Positions 16,317-24,843 are shown, numbered from the stretch's first letter. The stretch is DNA of 64,000 bases from Planococcus glaciei (GCF_900099655.1 NZ_FNDC01000002.1:124001-188000), one strand, 5' to 3'. Translations and numbers: made by a program. Notes: a model not told the origin generated them from the letters alone.

Positions 16317-17092
16317 CAACGGTATTGAATGTGGAAAAAACAGACGGCTATGCGGTGGTGACCATCAACAACCCGCCCATGAACGTCATCAGCAACCAAG
16401 TATTCAAGGAACTGGATGAAGTGTTCTGTGAACTTGGAACAGATCCTGAAGTGAATGCCGTCATTGTGACTGGGCAAGGAGACAAAGTCTTTGCAGCGGG
16501 GGCTGACATCAAAGAGTTTCCACAATTGATCGTACAAGGGGGCTTAAAAGAGAAATTCCTGGAAACACACGCCATTCTAAATCGGATCGACCGTTTTGAA
16601 AAACCGGTCATTGCCATGCTGAACGGTCTGACTTTTGGCGGTGGCTGTGAAGTAACACTGTGCTGTGACATCCGGATCGCGGAAGAACATGCCCAGATTG
16701 GCTTGCCTGAAATCACGCTTGGTTTGTTTCCAGGAGGCGGCGGTACACAACGCTTGCCGCGCATCGTCGGAGAAGCGAAGGCGAAAGAGCTAATGTTTAC
16801 AGGCGAAGCAATCACGGCAGCCGAAGCCGAACGCATCGGCCTGGTCAATAAAGTAACGGCCAGCGGTGATGGGATGGAAGCGGCGCGCAAAATGGCGAAG
16901 CGGATTGCCCGTTTTTCACTCCCGGCTTTGTCCCGCATTAAAAAAGCAGTGGACGAAGGGCTGGAATTGCCGCTTGAACGCGGAACAGAACTTGAAGCCG
17001 GCTTATTTGAAGAAGTGTTTCAAACGGAAGACGTGCAGGAAGGCGTAAAAGCCTTTATTGAAAAAAGAAGACCGGCATTCCAAAACAAGTAA
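16313..17092 (+). CDS. enoyl-CoA hydratase/isomerase family protein
   Basis: A 259-residue crotonase-fold enzyme. The oxyanion-hole regions AAGADIKEF and NGLTFGGGCEVTLCCDIRIAEEHAQIGLPEITLGLFPGGGGTQRLPR are conserved, with the two catalytic glutamates of hydratases present (E in GCEV and E in LPEI). Hydrates trans-2-enoyl-CoA in beta-oxidation. Overlaps the preceding dehydrogenase by 4 nt. Confidence 0.92.
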   Translation: MTTVLNVEKTDGYAVVTINNPPMNVISNQVFKELDEVFCELGTDPEVNAVIVTGQGDKVFAAGADIKEFPQLIVQGGLKEKFLETHAILNRIDRFEKPVIAMLNGLTFGGGCEVTLCCDIRIAEEHAQIGLPEITLGLFPGGGGTQRLPRIVGEAKAKELMFTGEAITAAEAERIGLVNKVTASGDGMEAARKMAKRIARFSLPALSRIKKAVDEGLELPLERGTELEAGLFEEVFQTEDVQEGVKAFIEKRRPAFQNK

Positions 17093-17104
17093 GGGGGAAA
17101 ACCG

Positions 17105-17509
17105 ATGGCGCATGAGATTACAGTCAAAGTCCGTTTTAGTGAAACGGACGCATTGGGGCATGTCAGCAATATCAGCTATTTCATTTATTTGGAAGAAGCG
17201 CGGATCGAGTTTTTCCGTGAACTGGGGCTTGACATGACCATTGATAAATGGAGTGTCATTATGATATCCGCCAATTGTATGTTTTATAAACAAGCCTATT
17301 TCGACCAGCGCTTGAAAGTCACTTCGTTTGTAACGAAAATCGGCAATTCCAGCTTCAAGATTGGGCACCGGATCACCGATGCAAACAGCGGTGAGCTGAT
17401 TGCGGAAGGCGATGCCGGAGCGGTTTATTTCGATTTCTCTTCCCAAAAGAGCGAACGGATTCCAGACGGCACCCGGGCAAAACTCGAGATGCACAAGGAA
17501 GAGGTGTGA
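17105..17509 (+). CDS. 4HBT/YbgC-type acyl-CoA thioesterase
   Basis: A 134-residue hotdog protein. ETDALGHVSNISYFIYLEEARIEFF contains the Asp-x-x-x-His/Tyr-x-N core of the 4-hydroxybenzoyl-CoA thioesterase family (D15, H19). Hydrolyses short or branched acyl-CoA, possibly relieving CoA sequestration. It lies 12 nt after the hydratase and 3 nt before the kinase-like gene. Confidence 0.85.
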   Translation: MAHEITVKVRFSETDALGHVSNISYFIYLEEARIEFFRELGLDMTIDKWSVIMISANCMFYKQAYFDQRLKVTSFVTKIGNSSFKIGHRITDANSGELIAEGDAGAVYFDFSSQKSERIPDGTRAKLEMHKEEV

Positions 17510-17512
17510 GCG

Positions 17513-18580
17513 ATGGTCGGGAAAACGAGTGATACGATCCCTGTCCGTTCCGGCGAGGAACTCGATCAAGCCAAGCTGATGCAATTCTTAAGAGAGAATA
17601 TCGATGGCTTGCCTGAAGGGCCTCTTGAAATCCGCCAGTTTGGCGCAGGGCATTCGAATTTGACTTATGCGTTGTCTATAAAAGAGTGGGAAGCAGTATT
17701 GAGGCGCCCGCCGCTTGGGCCAGTGGCACCGAAAGCCCATGACATGGAACGGGAATTCAATATTTTGTCGACGCTCTATCCGGTTTTTCCGGCAGCGCCA
17801 AAGCCGTTTGTTTTTTGCCGCGACGAGTCGATCATTGGCAGCCGGTTTTTCATTATGGAACGGCGCCATGGCGTCGTCATTGATTCGGAATTTCCGCAAG
17901 GCGTGGAGCCGACCGAAGAACTTGGCCGCCGGATATCGCAATTGATGGTGGATACCTTGGTCGACCTGCACGCCATTGACTATACCAAAACAGCGCTGGC
18001 GCATATGGCGAAGCCGGAAGGGTTCATGGAACGCCAAGTCCATGGTTGGATCGGGCGCTATGAACGCTCAAAAACAGATGATATTCCCGAAGTGGAGGAA
18101 CTGGCTGAATGGATGCGCACGCATATACCAGATTCCCCGGAGCCGTCCATCATCCATTACGATTTCAAACTCAACAATTCCATGTTTTCAGCAGATTTTT
18201 CAGAACTCACAGGCCTTTTCGATTGGGAAATGACAACCGTAGGCGATCCACTGGCAGACTTGGGAGCAGCGATGAGCTACTGGATTCAAGCTGATGATCC
18301 GGAACTGTTGAAAACAGCTTTCGGAAAGGCTCCTGTAACGGTAGGGAAAGGGTTTTATTCGCGTGAGGAGTTTATCGCACGCTATGCGGAACAAAGCGGA
18401 AGGGACGTATCGACCATCGACTTCTACTTGACCTTTGCCTATTTTAAATTGGCGGTCATTTGCCAGCAGATTTACTACCGCTATAAAAAGGGGCAAACAA
18501 CCGATGCCCGATTCGCCCATTTCGGAGATTTTACAAAAAGCCTGATCCAGTATGCATTGCTGACAGCGAAGAAAAAGTAA
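17513..18580 (+). CDS. phosphotransferase (APH family), ACAD10/11-kinase-like
   Basis: A 355-residue aminoglycoside-phosphotransferase-fold protein. The Brenner motif H-x-D-x-x-x-x-N is intact (H215, D217, N222) and the metal aspartate is D237 in FDWE. The N-terminal lobe has RQFGAGHSNLTYAL and VLRRPPLGPVAPKAHDMEREF, typical of kinase-like proteins encoded beside acyl-CoA dehydrogenases and of the kinase domain of animal ACAD10/ACAD11. So it more likely phosphorylates a hydroxyacyl-CoA than an antibiotic; that is inference. RBS GAGGTG, 3 nt after the thioesterase stop. Confidence 0.8.
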   Translation: MVGKTSDTIPVRSGEELDQAKLMQFLRENIDGLPEGPLEIRQFGAGHSNLTYALSIKEWEAVLRRPPLGPVAPKAHDMEREFNILSTLYPVFPAAPKPFVFCRDESIIGSRFFIMERRHGVVIDSEFPQGVEPTEELGRRISQLMVDTLVDLHAIDYTKTALAHMAKPEGFMERQVHGWIGRYERSKTDDIPEVEELAEWMRTHIPDSPEPSIIHYDFKLNNSMFSADFSELTGLFDWEMTTVGDPLADLGAAMSYWIQADDPELLKTAFGKAPVTVGKGFYSREEFIARYAEQSGRDVSTIDFYLTFAYFKLAVICQQIYYRYKKGQTTDARFAHFGDFTKSLIQYALLTAKKK

Positions 18581-18594
18581 GGGGATGAAGCGAG

Positions 18595-20361
18595 ATGGAA
18601 CCTAAAACCTTGATGTACCGCGGCGGCAGCTTCTTATATGAAGAAACAGAAGCAGCTTTTACACCGGAAGATTTTACGGAAGAGCATAAACTGATCGGCA
18701 AAACGGCCAAGCGCTTTATGGAAAGCGAAGTGCGTCCTCATAATGACGCTATTGAACAGCAGGATTTTGCATTGGTGAAAGAGCTGCTCGGAAAAGCAGG
18801 CGATCTTGGGCTGCTTGCGCACAGCATCCCGGAAGCCTACGGAGGGCTCGGACTTGATAAAATCAGCAAAGGCATTGTCGGGGAAGCTTTGGGGCCTGCA
18901 GGCAGCTATAGCGTCGCACAGTCCAATCACACCTGCATCGCGACTTTGCCGATCACTTATTTCGGTACGCCTGAGCAAAAAGAGAAATATTTGCCGAAAC
19001 TGGCGTCCGGGGAATTTATTGGCGCTTATTGCTTAACCGAGCCGAATGCAGGATCCGATGCCTTAGCAGCGGAAACGACAGCGAAACTGAACGGTGCAGG
19101 GACGCATTACATATTGAACGGCACGAAAATGTTCATTACCAATGCGGCCTTTTCGGATACGTTTATCGTCTACGCAAAAGTGGACGGTACCGCTTTTACG
19201 GCGTTCATCGTGGAAAAAGACTTTCCGGGATTATCGCTTGGTGCGGAAGAACAGAAAATGGGCATCAAAGGTTCTTCCACGCGGGCCGTCATTTTTGAAG
19301 ATTGTGAAGTGCCGGTTGAAAATCTTCTCGGAGAAATCGGAAAAGGGCATGTCATTGCTTTAAACGTGTTGAACCTGGGCCGCTATAACTTAGGCTCTGC
19401 GACAATGGGCGCGGCGAAATACGGCCTTGAACTGGCAGTGAAATATGTGAAAGAACGGCGCCAGTTCGGCAAAGCCATTGCCGGCTTCACCGCTACGCAG
19501 GAAAAAATCGCCGATATGGCGCTCCGCATTTATGCATCGGAATCACTGCAATACCGGACAGCCGGCTATTTGGAAGAAGCGCTTGGCGGGTTGTATGATG
19601 TGGAAGATTCGGGCCTTTTGGCAAAGCGGATGATGGAATACGCCACCGAATGTGCGGTGTGCAAAGTATACGGCTCGGAAACGCTTGACTTCATTGTGGA
19701 CGAAGCGCTGCAATTGCACGGCGGCTACGGGTTTATCAAGGAATACAAAATTGAGCAGATGTACCGCGACTCGCGCATCAACCGGATTTTTGAAGGGACA
19801 AATGAAGTCAATCGCCTGATTGTTCCAGGCAATCTGTTGAAAGCAGCCGCTAAAGGCCAAGCGCCGCTCACTGAAGCTGTCGAACGGGCAATGCTGGAGA
19901 TCGGGTCGCCGCAAGTGGAATCGATCGGCCCCATTTCCCGGGAAATAGAAGCGGTCCGTGCCATTCGCCGGGTGTTCCTGTTGTGTGCCGGACTTGCTTA
20001 CAAAAATTACGGGGCAGCACTCAGCGAAGAGCAGGAAACTTTGATGAAGCTGGCGGATATCGGCATTGCTTTGTTTGCTGTGGAGTCCGCGATACTGCGC
20101 ACTGCCAAAGCCATCCAGTCGCAAGGCAAAGAGGCAGCTTCTTTTAAAATCGACCTGGCAAAAGTGCTGGTCGACGATGCACTGCTTGAAGTGGAAATGG
20201 CGGCGCGCAAACTGCTGCAGGGAGCTGCTTCCGAAAAAGGGCTGCACGATAACGTCCGGGCGGTGGCAAGTGAATTGAGCCGGCTGCAGCGGGCAGGCGG
20301 AAAAGCCTCGAAGCGGGCAATTGCAGAGAAAGTTTTGGCAGCAGAACAATACATTTCATAG
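18595..20361 (+). CDS. acyl-CoA dehydrogenase with C-terminal extension (FadE-type)
   Basis: A 588-residue FAD enzyme. N-terminal part (residues about 25-410) has AYCLTEPNAGSDA, the ALNVLNLGRY/GAAKYGLELAVKYVKERRQFGK block and the C-terminal RINRIFEGTNEVNR with the catalytic base E400. A helical extension of about 180 residues follows, as in very-long-chain acyl-CoA dehydrogenases and Bacillus FadE. Oxidises acyl-CoA to 2-enoyl-CoA, passing electrons to ETF (not encoded here). Located next to the APH-like kinase and 14 nt from it, which may tie it to hydroxyacyl substrates. Confidence 0.9.
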   Translation: MEPKTLMYRGGSFLYEETEAAFTPEDFTEEHKLIGKTAKRFMESEVRPHNDAIEQQDFALVKELLGKAGDLGLLAHSIPEAYGGLGLDKISKGIVGEALGPAGSYSVAQSNHTCIATLPITYFGTPEQKEKYLPKLASGEFIGAYCLTEPNAGSDALAAETTAKLNGAGTHYILNGTKMFITNAAFSDTFIVYAKVDGTAFTAFIVEKDFPGLSLGAEEQKMGIKGSSTRAVIFEDCEVPVENLLGEIGKGHVIALNVLNLGRYNLGSATMGAAKYGLELAVKYVKERRQFGKAIAGFTATQEKIADMALRIYASESLQYRTAGYLEEALGGLYDVEDSGLLAKRMMEYATECAVCKVYGSETLDFIVDEALQLHGGYGFIKEYKIEQMYRDSRINRIFEGTNEVNRLIVPGNLLKAAAKGQAPLTEAVERAMLEIGSPQVESIGPISREIEAVRAIRRVFLLCAGLAYKNYGAALSEEQETLMKLADIGIALFAVESAILRTAKAIQSQGKEAASFKIDLAKVLVDDALLEVEMAARKLLQGAASEKGLHDNVRAVASELSRLQRAGGKASKRAIAEKVLAAEQYIS

Positions 20362-20372
20362 GGGGAAAAAGG

Positions 20373-21347
20373 ATGAAAGTCATTAAGTTCGAGCAATTTG
20401 GAGGGCCGGAAGTGCTGCAATGGACGGATGCAGAGACACCGGAACCCGCTGAAAACGAAGTGCTGATTGAAATCAAAGCCAGTGGGGTCAATTATGCTGA
20501 TACGGCTAGACGCGAAGGGCAATATGTAGTGCCGACAAAGCTGCCTTATGTACCGGGAGCTGAAGTGGCGGGTGTTATTGCGGAAACCGGAAGCGGCGTG
20601 AAACGGTTCCAAAAAGGGGACCGGGTGGTCGCGCTGATCGAGTCGAACGGCTATGCCGAATACGTGGCAGTGGACGAACGGGTTTTAACGCCTGTTCCGG
20701 ACGGCGTGGAATTTGAGCAAGCCGTTGCGCTGCCGCTGCAGGGCTTGAGTGCCTATCATATCCTGAAAACCATGGGACGTCTGGAGCCGGGTGAAAGTGT
20801 CCTAATCCATGCGGCGGCCGGCGGGGTCGGGCAGATTGCCGTTCAGTTGGCGAAGCTGTTCGGGGCCGGCAAAATCATTGCGACGGCAAGCACGGACGAA
20901 AAACTGGTGCATGCCAAATCGATGGGTGCCACGCATCTGGTGAACTATACAGAAGAGGGCTGGGTAGAAAAAGTCAAGGAGATCACGGAAGGCAAAGGCG
21001 TGGACGTCGCCCTTGAAATGGTCGGCGGCGAAGTGTTCAACCATACGGTGAAATGTCTTGCTCCGTTCGGGCGCTTGGTCATTTTCGGTGCGGCAAGCGG
21101 CGAACAGGCCACGTTCCACCCAGGCCAATTAATGCGAAAAAATCAATCCGTCATCGGCTTTTTCCTGCCGCAGATTATGCGCAAGCCGGAATTGTTCCAA
21201 AGCAGTTTTAAAGAGTTGCTGGGCTATATGGCAAGCGGCGACTTGAAACTGACGATCGGCGGAACCTATCCGTTGGAAGAAGCGGCCGAAGTGCATCGCT
21301 TACTGCAAGGCAGAAAGACCATCGGAAAACTGGTGCTGAAACCGTAA
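20373..21347 (+). CDS. NADPH:quinone oxidoreductase-type MDR
   Basis: A 324-residue medium-chain dehydrogenase/reductase of the zinc-free quinone reductase type. VNYADTARREGQY, VPGAEVAGVI, LPLQGLSAYHIL and the NADPH loop IHAAAGGVGQIAVQLAK identify it. Zinc-ligand cysteines are absent. Reduces an enone or quinone; in this cluster an alpha,beta-unsaturated acyl or aldehyde is plausible. 11 nt after the acyl-CoA dehydrogenase. Confidence 0.88.
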   Translation: MKVIKFEQFGGPEVLQWTDAETPEPAENEVLIEIKASGVNYADTARREGQYVVPTKLPYVPGAEVAGVIAETGSGVKRFQKGDRVVALIESNGYAEYVAVDERVLTPVPDGVEFEQAVALPLQGLSAYHILKTMGRLEPGESVLIHAAAGGVGQIAVQLAKLFGAGKIIATASTDEKLVHAKSMGATHLVNYTEEGWVEKVKEITEGKGVDVALEMVGGEVFNHTVKCLAPFGRLVIFGAASGEQATFHPGQLMRKNQSVIGFFLPQIMRKPELFQSSFKELLGYMASGDLKLTIGGTYPLEEAAEVHRLLQGRKTIGKLVLKP

Positions 21348-21368
21348 CTTCCAGAAAGAAGGGATTGC

Positions 21369-22310
21369 ATGCTGGATCAATTAGGGATTGAAGCCATCCG
21401 GATCGATTTGCCGTTCCGCCTGAACCACGTCAATTGCTTTATGGCGGAAGGCGGAACAGGGTGGACCATCATTGATGTGGGCTTGAACAATGACTATACG
21501 AGAGGGTTTTGGGAGCAGCAAATTGGAAAGCGTGATGTAGCGGACTTGCTGATCACCCATTACCATCCCGACCATTTTGGCTATGCCGGCGGGCTGCAGA
21601 AAAAAACAGGAGCGAAAGTTTCCATGACGAAGACAGATGCCAATTCGGGTCTGTCTTCTTGGCAGTCCGAATTTCTGGAGACGATGCCGAGCCATTACAA
21701 GGCTTCCGGGGTACCCGACGAAAAGTCAGCGCAAATGGCGGGCAATACGGCGGACTTTCAGCCGCTGGTCAATCCGCTGCCGCAAATCGATCATTATTTC
21801 GAAGAAGGGGAAAAGGTGCAGATCGGACGCTATGAATACGAAGTAATTTTTACGCCCGGCCATTCGGACGGCATGGTGTGCTTTTACAACGGCGAGAAGA
21901 ATGTATTGCTGTCGGCCGACCACATCCTGCCGAAAATCTCGCCAAATATCTCCTATTGGTACCACGGCGATGACAATCCGCTGGCTTCGTATTTAACTTC
22001 TTTGGAGAAAATCAGGGAGTTGGATGCAGAATTTGTCATTCCGTCTCATGGCAAACCGTTTTACGGCGCCAACAGCCGGATAGCGGAACTGAAAACGCAT
22101 CATGCCGAACGGCTGGAGGAAACGGCTGATGTGCTTCGGGAAACGGCTACAGTCTACGGGGCGTGTGAGCTGCTTTTCAAGCGGCCGTTGACGGTCCATG
22201 AAATGCGGTTTGCAGTCGGCGAAACACTGGCTCATTTGGAATTTTTGCGTCATGCTGGAGAGTGTGAACGTGAAATGGATAACGGCGTTTGGCAATACAG
22301 AAGGCGCTGA
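21369..22310 (+). CDS. metallo-beta-lactamase-fold hydrolase
   Basis: A 313-residue MBL-fold enzyme. The metal motif T-H-Y-H-P-D-H (H64, H66, D68, H69), the later FTPGHSDGM and SADHIL and the C-terminal PSHGKPF supply the two-metal ligands. A helical C-terminal domain of about 60 residues with a winged-helix feel (HEMRFAVGETLAHLEFLRHAGE) is typical of the glyoxalase-II-like/LACTB2-like hydrolases of acyl-CoA clusters. Likely hydrolyses a thioester or ester. Confidence 0.85.
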   Translation: MLDQLGIEAIRIDLPFRLNHVNCFMAEGGTGWTIIDVGLNNDYTRGFWEQQIGKRDVADLLITHYHPDHFGYAGGLQKKTGAKVSMTKTDANSGLSSWQSEFLETMPSHYKASGVPDEKSAQMAGNTADFQPLVNPLPQIDHYFEEGEKVQIGRYEYEVIFTPGHSDGMVCFYNGEKNVLLSADHILPKISPNISYWYHGDDNPLASYLTSLEKIRELDAEFVIPSHGKPFYGANSRIAELKTHHAERLEETADVLRETATVYGACELLFKRPLTVHEMRFAVGETLAHLEFLRHAGECEREMDNGVWQYRRR

Positions 22311-22430
22311 AGTGAATTTTTGCTTTGGGCAATTGGCCGATCCCTGGCGGAAGCCGTTTGAACGAACAGGCATCCTGAAAACTGTTAAACTAATGTTAGA
22401 AAGAGTGATAACAGAGGAAGGATGATGTAA

Positions 22431-23411
22431 GTGAAGGCATTTGTCATTGAATCTGGTGAATTGAAAATGAAAGAGATGGAAGAACCCCAAGTAAAAGCGG
22501 GCGAAGTGGTCGTCGCGCTGAAAACTGCCGGCATCAACCGGCGGGACCTTGGATTGCCGAAGCGCTACGGCAGCCGTCCGGAAGCGCTTATCATCGGTTC
22601 GGATGGAGCGGGAGTTATCGAAGCGGTCGGCGAAGAGGTGAGCGGCTTCTCGGTTGGCGATGAAGTGATCGTCAATCCGGCGCTCCGCTGGTATGGCAAC
22701 AGCGATGCACCGCCGGCGGAGTTTGATATTTTGGGCATGCCGGACCACGGCACATTCGCCGAGAAAATTGCTTTGTCTGCAGAGCAAGTCGAGAAAAAAC
22801 CGGCCCATTTAACGTGGGAAGAAGCCGGGTCGCTCGCTTTGGCAGGGTTGACCGGTTACCGGGCGCTGTTTACAAAAGGCGAAGTGAAAGAAGGAACTAC
22901 CTTGTTTATTCCCGGAGCAGGAAGCGGTGTGGCGACGTATTTGATTCAGTTTGCGAAAAATGCAGGCGCCCGGGTCATTGTCAGTTCCAGAAGCGAGGAA
23001 AAGCGGAAACATGCCCTTGAGCTTGGCGCAGACCGGGCCATTGCGAATGACAGTGACTGGCCGCAGGAGCTGGCCGATGAAACGGTCGACCTGGTCATTG
23101 ACAGCGTCGGTGCAGCAACATTCAACCGCTCGCTCGAAGTCTTGAAAAAAGGCGGGCGCATCGTCATTTTCGGTGCCACGACCGACGACAACGTCGATTT
23201 CAATCTCCGCAGCTTTTTCTATGGCCAGTACCAATTGTTCGGATCGACAATGGGCAGCCGGGAAGAGCTGCGCACCATGCTTGCCCATATGGAAGAGCAC
23301 GGCACGCATCCTGTCGTTGACCGGGTCTTTGAGTTGGAACACGCGCAGGAAGCGTTCGATCACTTGGGCAGCGGAAAGCAATTCGGCAAAGTCGTGTTGC
23401 GGATAAAATGA
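22431..23411 (+). CDS. zinc-type MDR alcohol dehydrogenase-like protein (YogA-like)
   Basis: A 326-residue medium-chain reductase, last gene of the cluster. It has VALKTAGINRRDLGLPKRYG, IGSDGAGVI, FIPGAGSGVATYLIQFAK (NAD loop) and GADRAIANDSDWPQE. GTG 22431 follows GAGGAAGGATG; no better start. Different from the MDR at 20373 (about 30 percent by eye). Oxidoreductase of unknown substrate, likely acting on an alcohol or enal. A 120-nt gap precedes it, which may hold its own promoter. Confidence 0.85.
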   Translation: MKAFVIESGELKMKEMEEPQVKAGEVVVALKTAGINRRDLGLPKRYGSRPEALIIGSDGAGVIEAVGEEVSGFSVGDEVIVNPALRWYGNSDAPPAEFDILGMPDHGTFAEKIALSAEQVEKKPAHLTWEEAGSLALAGLTGYRALFTKGEVKEGTTLFIPGAGSGVATYLIQFAKNAGARVIVSSRSEEKRKHALELGADRAIANDSDWPQELADETVDLVIDSVGAATFNRSLEVLKKGGRIVIFGATTDDNVDFNLRSFFYGQYQLFGSTMGSREELRTMLAHMEEHGTHPVVDRVFELEHAQEAFDHLGSGKQFGKVVLRIK

Positions 23412-23509
23412 CATTTTACTAGCGGGATTAAATAATTTTGAACTTCTGAAACTTTCCGGCCAGTCAATCGTAAATAAGGTATCAGAAAAAAGACTGGAGA
23501 TGAAAATAA

Positions 23510-23818
23510 ATGGAGAATACAGGCTTTAAAATACTTGTCCATGCCAGTGCGTTCTTTGCTCCGTTTTTAGTGCCGTTTATCGTGTTCCTGATTACGAGCG
23601 ACCCGGAAGTGAAAAAACTGTCTATCCAGGCATTGCTGTTCCAACTTGTGATGGGTGTGCTGTTGACGATTTCAGGTTTCCTGGTGATCTTCATCATCGG
23701 AATTCCAATGCTGATCGTGTTTGGCTTGATGACCGTCATCGTGCCGATCATGGGCATTATCCGCGCATTGAACAACGACAAATTCGACTATCCGATCGTT
23801 GGTGCCTGGTATCAATGA
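23510..23818 (+). CDS. DUF4870 membrane protein
   Basis: A 102-residue protein with three hydrophobic segments (about 9-28, 43-65, 66-87). The pattern K-I-L-V-H-A-S-A-F-F-A-P-F-L-V-P near the start and NDKFDYPIVG at the end fits DUF4870 (Tic20-like small inner-membrane proteins). Function unknown. RBS GGAGATG precedes ATG 23510. Confidence 0.75.
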   Translation: MENTGFKILVHASAFFAPFLVPFIVFLITSDPEVKKLSIQALLFQLVMGVLLTISGFLVIFIIGIPMLIVFGLMTVIVPIMGIIRALNNDKFDYPIVGAWYQ

Positions 23819-23844
23819 AACCCCTCCTCTTGAGGGGTTTTTTT
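23818..23844 (+). terminator. terminator of DUF4870 gene
   Basis: AAACCCCTC (23818-23826) pairs with GAGGGGTTT (23832-23840) and a T run follows. Confidence 0.9.
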
Positions 23845-23885
23845 ATTGGCAAAAAGGATCTGTTTTATTAAAAATTTCTGATGGA

Positions 23886-23978
23886 AGCGTATTTTAACCT
23901 TTGCCGAGCGTATTTCAAGATTAATGGAGCGTATTTCTCGAGCAGTAGAGCGTATTTTAACTTTAACTGAGCGTATTT
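23886..23978. repeat. five iterons of AGCGTATTT at exact 21-bp spacing
   Basis: The 9-mer AGCGTATTT occurs at 23886, 23907, 23928, 23949 and 23970, each start 21 bp after the last, four of them preceded by G. The 12-bp spacers are different from one another. The array sits between two convergent genes, just past one terminator and just before another, so it is not a promoter array. 21 bp equals two helical turns, placing every copy on the same DNA face. Confidence 0.85.
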
Positions 23979-23991
23979 TCAAAAACCGCAT

Positions 23992-24026
23992 AAAAACCCG
24001 GCCATCCTTGTGGATGGCCGGGTTTT
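23992..24026. terminator. bidirectional terminator before ytoQ
   Basis: AAAACCCGGCCATCC pairs with GGATGGCCGGGTTTT across a 4-nt loop, with an A tract for the minus-strand gene ytoQ. Confidence 0.9.
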
Positions 24027-24027
24027 A

Positions 24028-24468
24028 TCAATCGAAAATATACGCCAATGCTTTAATCGCCTGGTCGACAGTTTCGACGGTAGCATTTGCTTTGCGTGAC
24101 AGTTCTTTCAGCGGATGGTGCAGTTTCTCGGGGCGGATCAGGATGACCGGTTTGCCCGCTGCAAGTGCGCTGCTGGCATCCATCGCCGTGTTCCATTGTT
24201 TGTACTGTTCACCGAAAAGAGCGATAACCAGATCCGCTTTTTGCATCAGTACACCGGTGCGCAGATTGTTGAAGCTGGAAGCGGCTGCGTCTTTAAATAC
24301 CGCATTCGGCTGCTCGCCTAAAATTTCCTCGCCGATATTGTCCGAACGTTCGTGGTCTTCCATCGGCCCGACGAAATCGACCGGCAAGTTCAGCGCCAAA
24401 GATTTTTTCTTGATCTCTTCGCGCCACGTACTATGAATTTCTCCTGCTAGATAAACAGTTAATCGCAT
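24028..24468 (-). CDS. ytoQ: YtoQ family protein
   Basis: A 146-residue protein of the YtoQ family. MRLTVYLAGEIHSTWREEIK, the FVGPMEDHERSD segment, the LRTGVLMQKADLVIALFGEQYKQWN motif and DASSALAAGKPVILIRPE are diagnostic. The Rossmann-like pattern suggests a nucleotide 2-deoxyribosyltransferase-like fold, but no activity is established. ATG 24468 lies 8 nt after AAGGAGG; the upstream ATG 24474 is only 2 nt away. Cytosolic. Confidence 0.88.
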   Translation of the reverse strand: MRLTVYLAGEIHSTWREEIKKKSLALNLPVDFVGPMEDHERSDNIGEEILGEQPNAVFKDAAASSFNNLRTGVLMQKADLVIALFGEQYKQWNTAMDASSALAAGKPVILIRPEKLHHPLKELSRKANATVETVDQAIKALAYIFD

Positions 24469-24532
24469 GTACATATCCTCCTTGAACCCATTTCCTTCAG
24501 TGTATCACAAGTCGGGAAAGGGCAAAGGGCCT

Positions 24533-24754
24533 TTAAATGATCTGGCGTTCTTTGCGTTCCACCGGAATCAATGAAAGCACATTCTCGATTTTGAACGTGC
24601 GTTTTTTGTTCCGAAGAAAGCAATATGCTTGAAACGACTCCCCGCTCACTTTTAAAATTTTAATGCGGCGTTTGCTGATGCTTCCATCGTTCGCCATGTA
24701 CATCATGTCAATCAATTGCTGATGTTTGAAGGCTTTCAAAATTTGTGCTTTCAT
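24533..24754 (-). CDS. WYL-like small protein, candidate SOS gene
   Basis: A 73-residue protein (MKAQILKAFKHQQLIDMMYM...). The pattern QQLIDMMYMANDGSISKRRIKILKV and FQAYCFLRNKKRTFKIENVLSL is that of a lone WYL-like beta-barrel without a DNA-binding domain, in the YjfQ/short-WYL style. WYL domains bind nucleic acid or nucleotides, often in DNA-damage regulation. Divergent from sbcDC, with a TTGTTT-N17-TATAAT promoter and a LexA-like box at 24774-24787 over its start region. Start ATG 24754 or 24757. Confidence 0.65.
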   Translation of the reverse strand: MKAQILKAFKHQQLIDMMYMANDGSISKRRIKILKVSGESFQAYCFLRNKKRTFKIENVLSLIPVERKERQII

Positions 24755-24773
24755 CAATTTTCACTCCCTTAAT

Positions 24774-24787
24774 AGAACGTTTGTTCT
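24774..24787 (-). promoter_or_regulatory. LexA-like SOS box 1, over the start of the WYL-like gene
   Basis: AGAACGTTTGTTCT matches the Bacillus LexA consensus CGAACRNRYGTTYG at 11 of 14 positions, with GAAC-N4-GTTC intact. It lies just downstream of the minus-strand -10 TATAAT (about 24789-24794), whose -35 TTGTTT is 17 nt upstream. Confidence 0.6.
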
Positions 24788-24843
24788 TATTATAATCCTA
24801 AAAATTGCAGAAAACAAGCAAACTGTTTTCGTGTATAATGGAA

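Noticed and set aside
19543-20349. 268-codon antisense ORF under the acyl-CoA dehydrogenase
   Set aside because: No RBS, low-complexity composition typical of a mirror frame; the plus-strand gene is well conserved.
22198-22425. 75-codon ORF overlapping the end of the MBL gene
   Set aside because: Most of it is out-of-frame inside the MBL gene; no RBS.
23886-23978. CRISPR array
   Set aside because: Repeat unit is only 9-10 bp and spacers 12 bp; no cas genes in the window.
23924-24436. 170-codon ORF starting with ERISRAVERILTLTERIF heptads
   Set aside because: The heptad pattern comes from the 21-bp iterons read in frame; it has no RBS and runs antisense through ytoQ.
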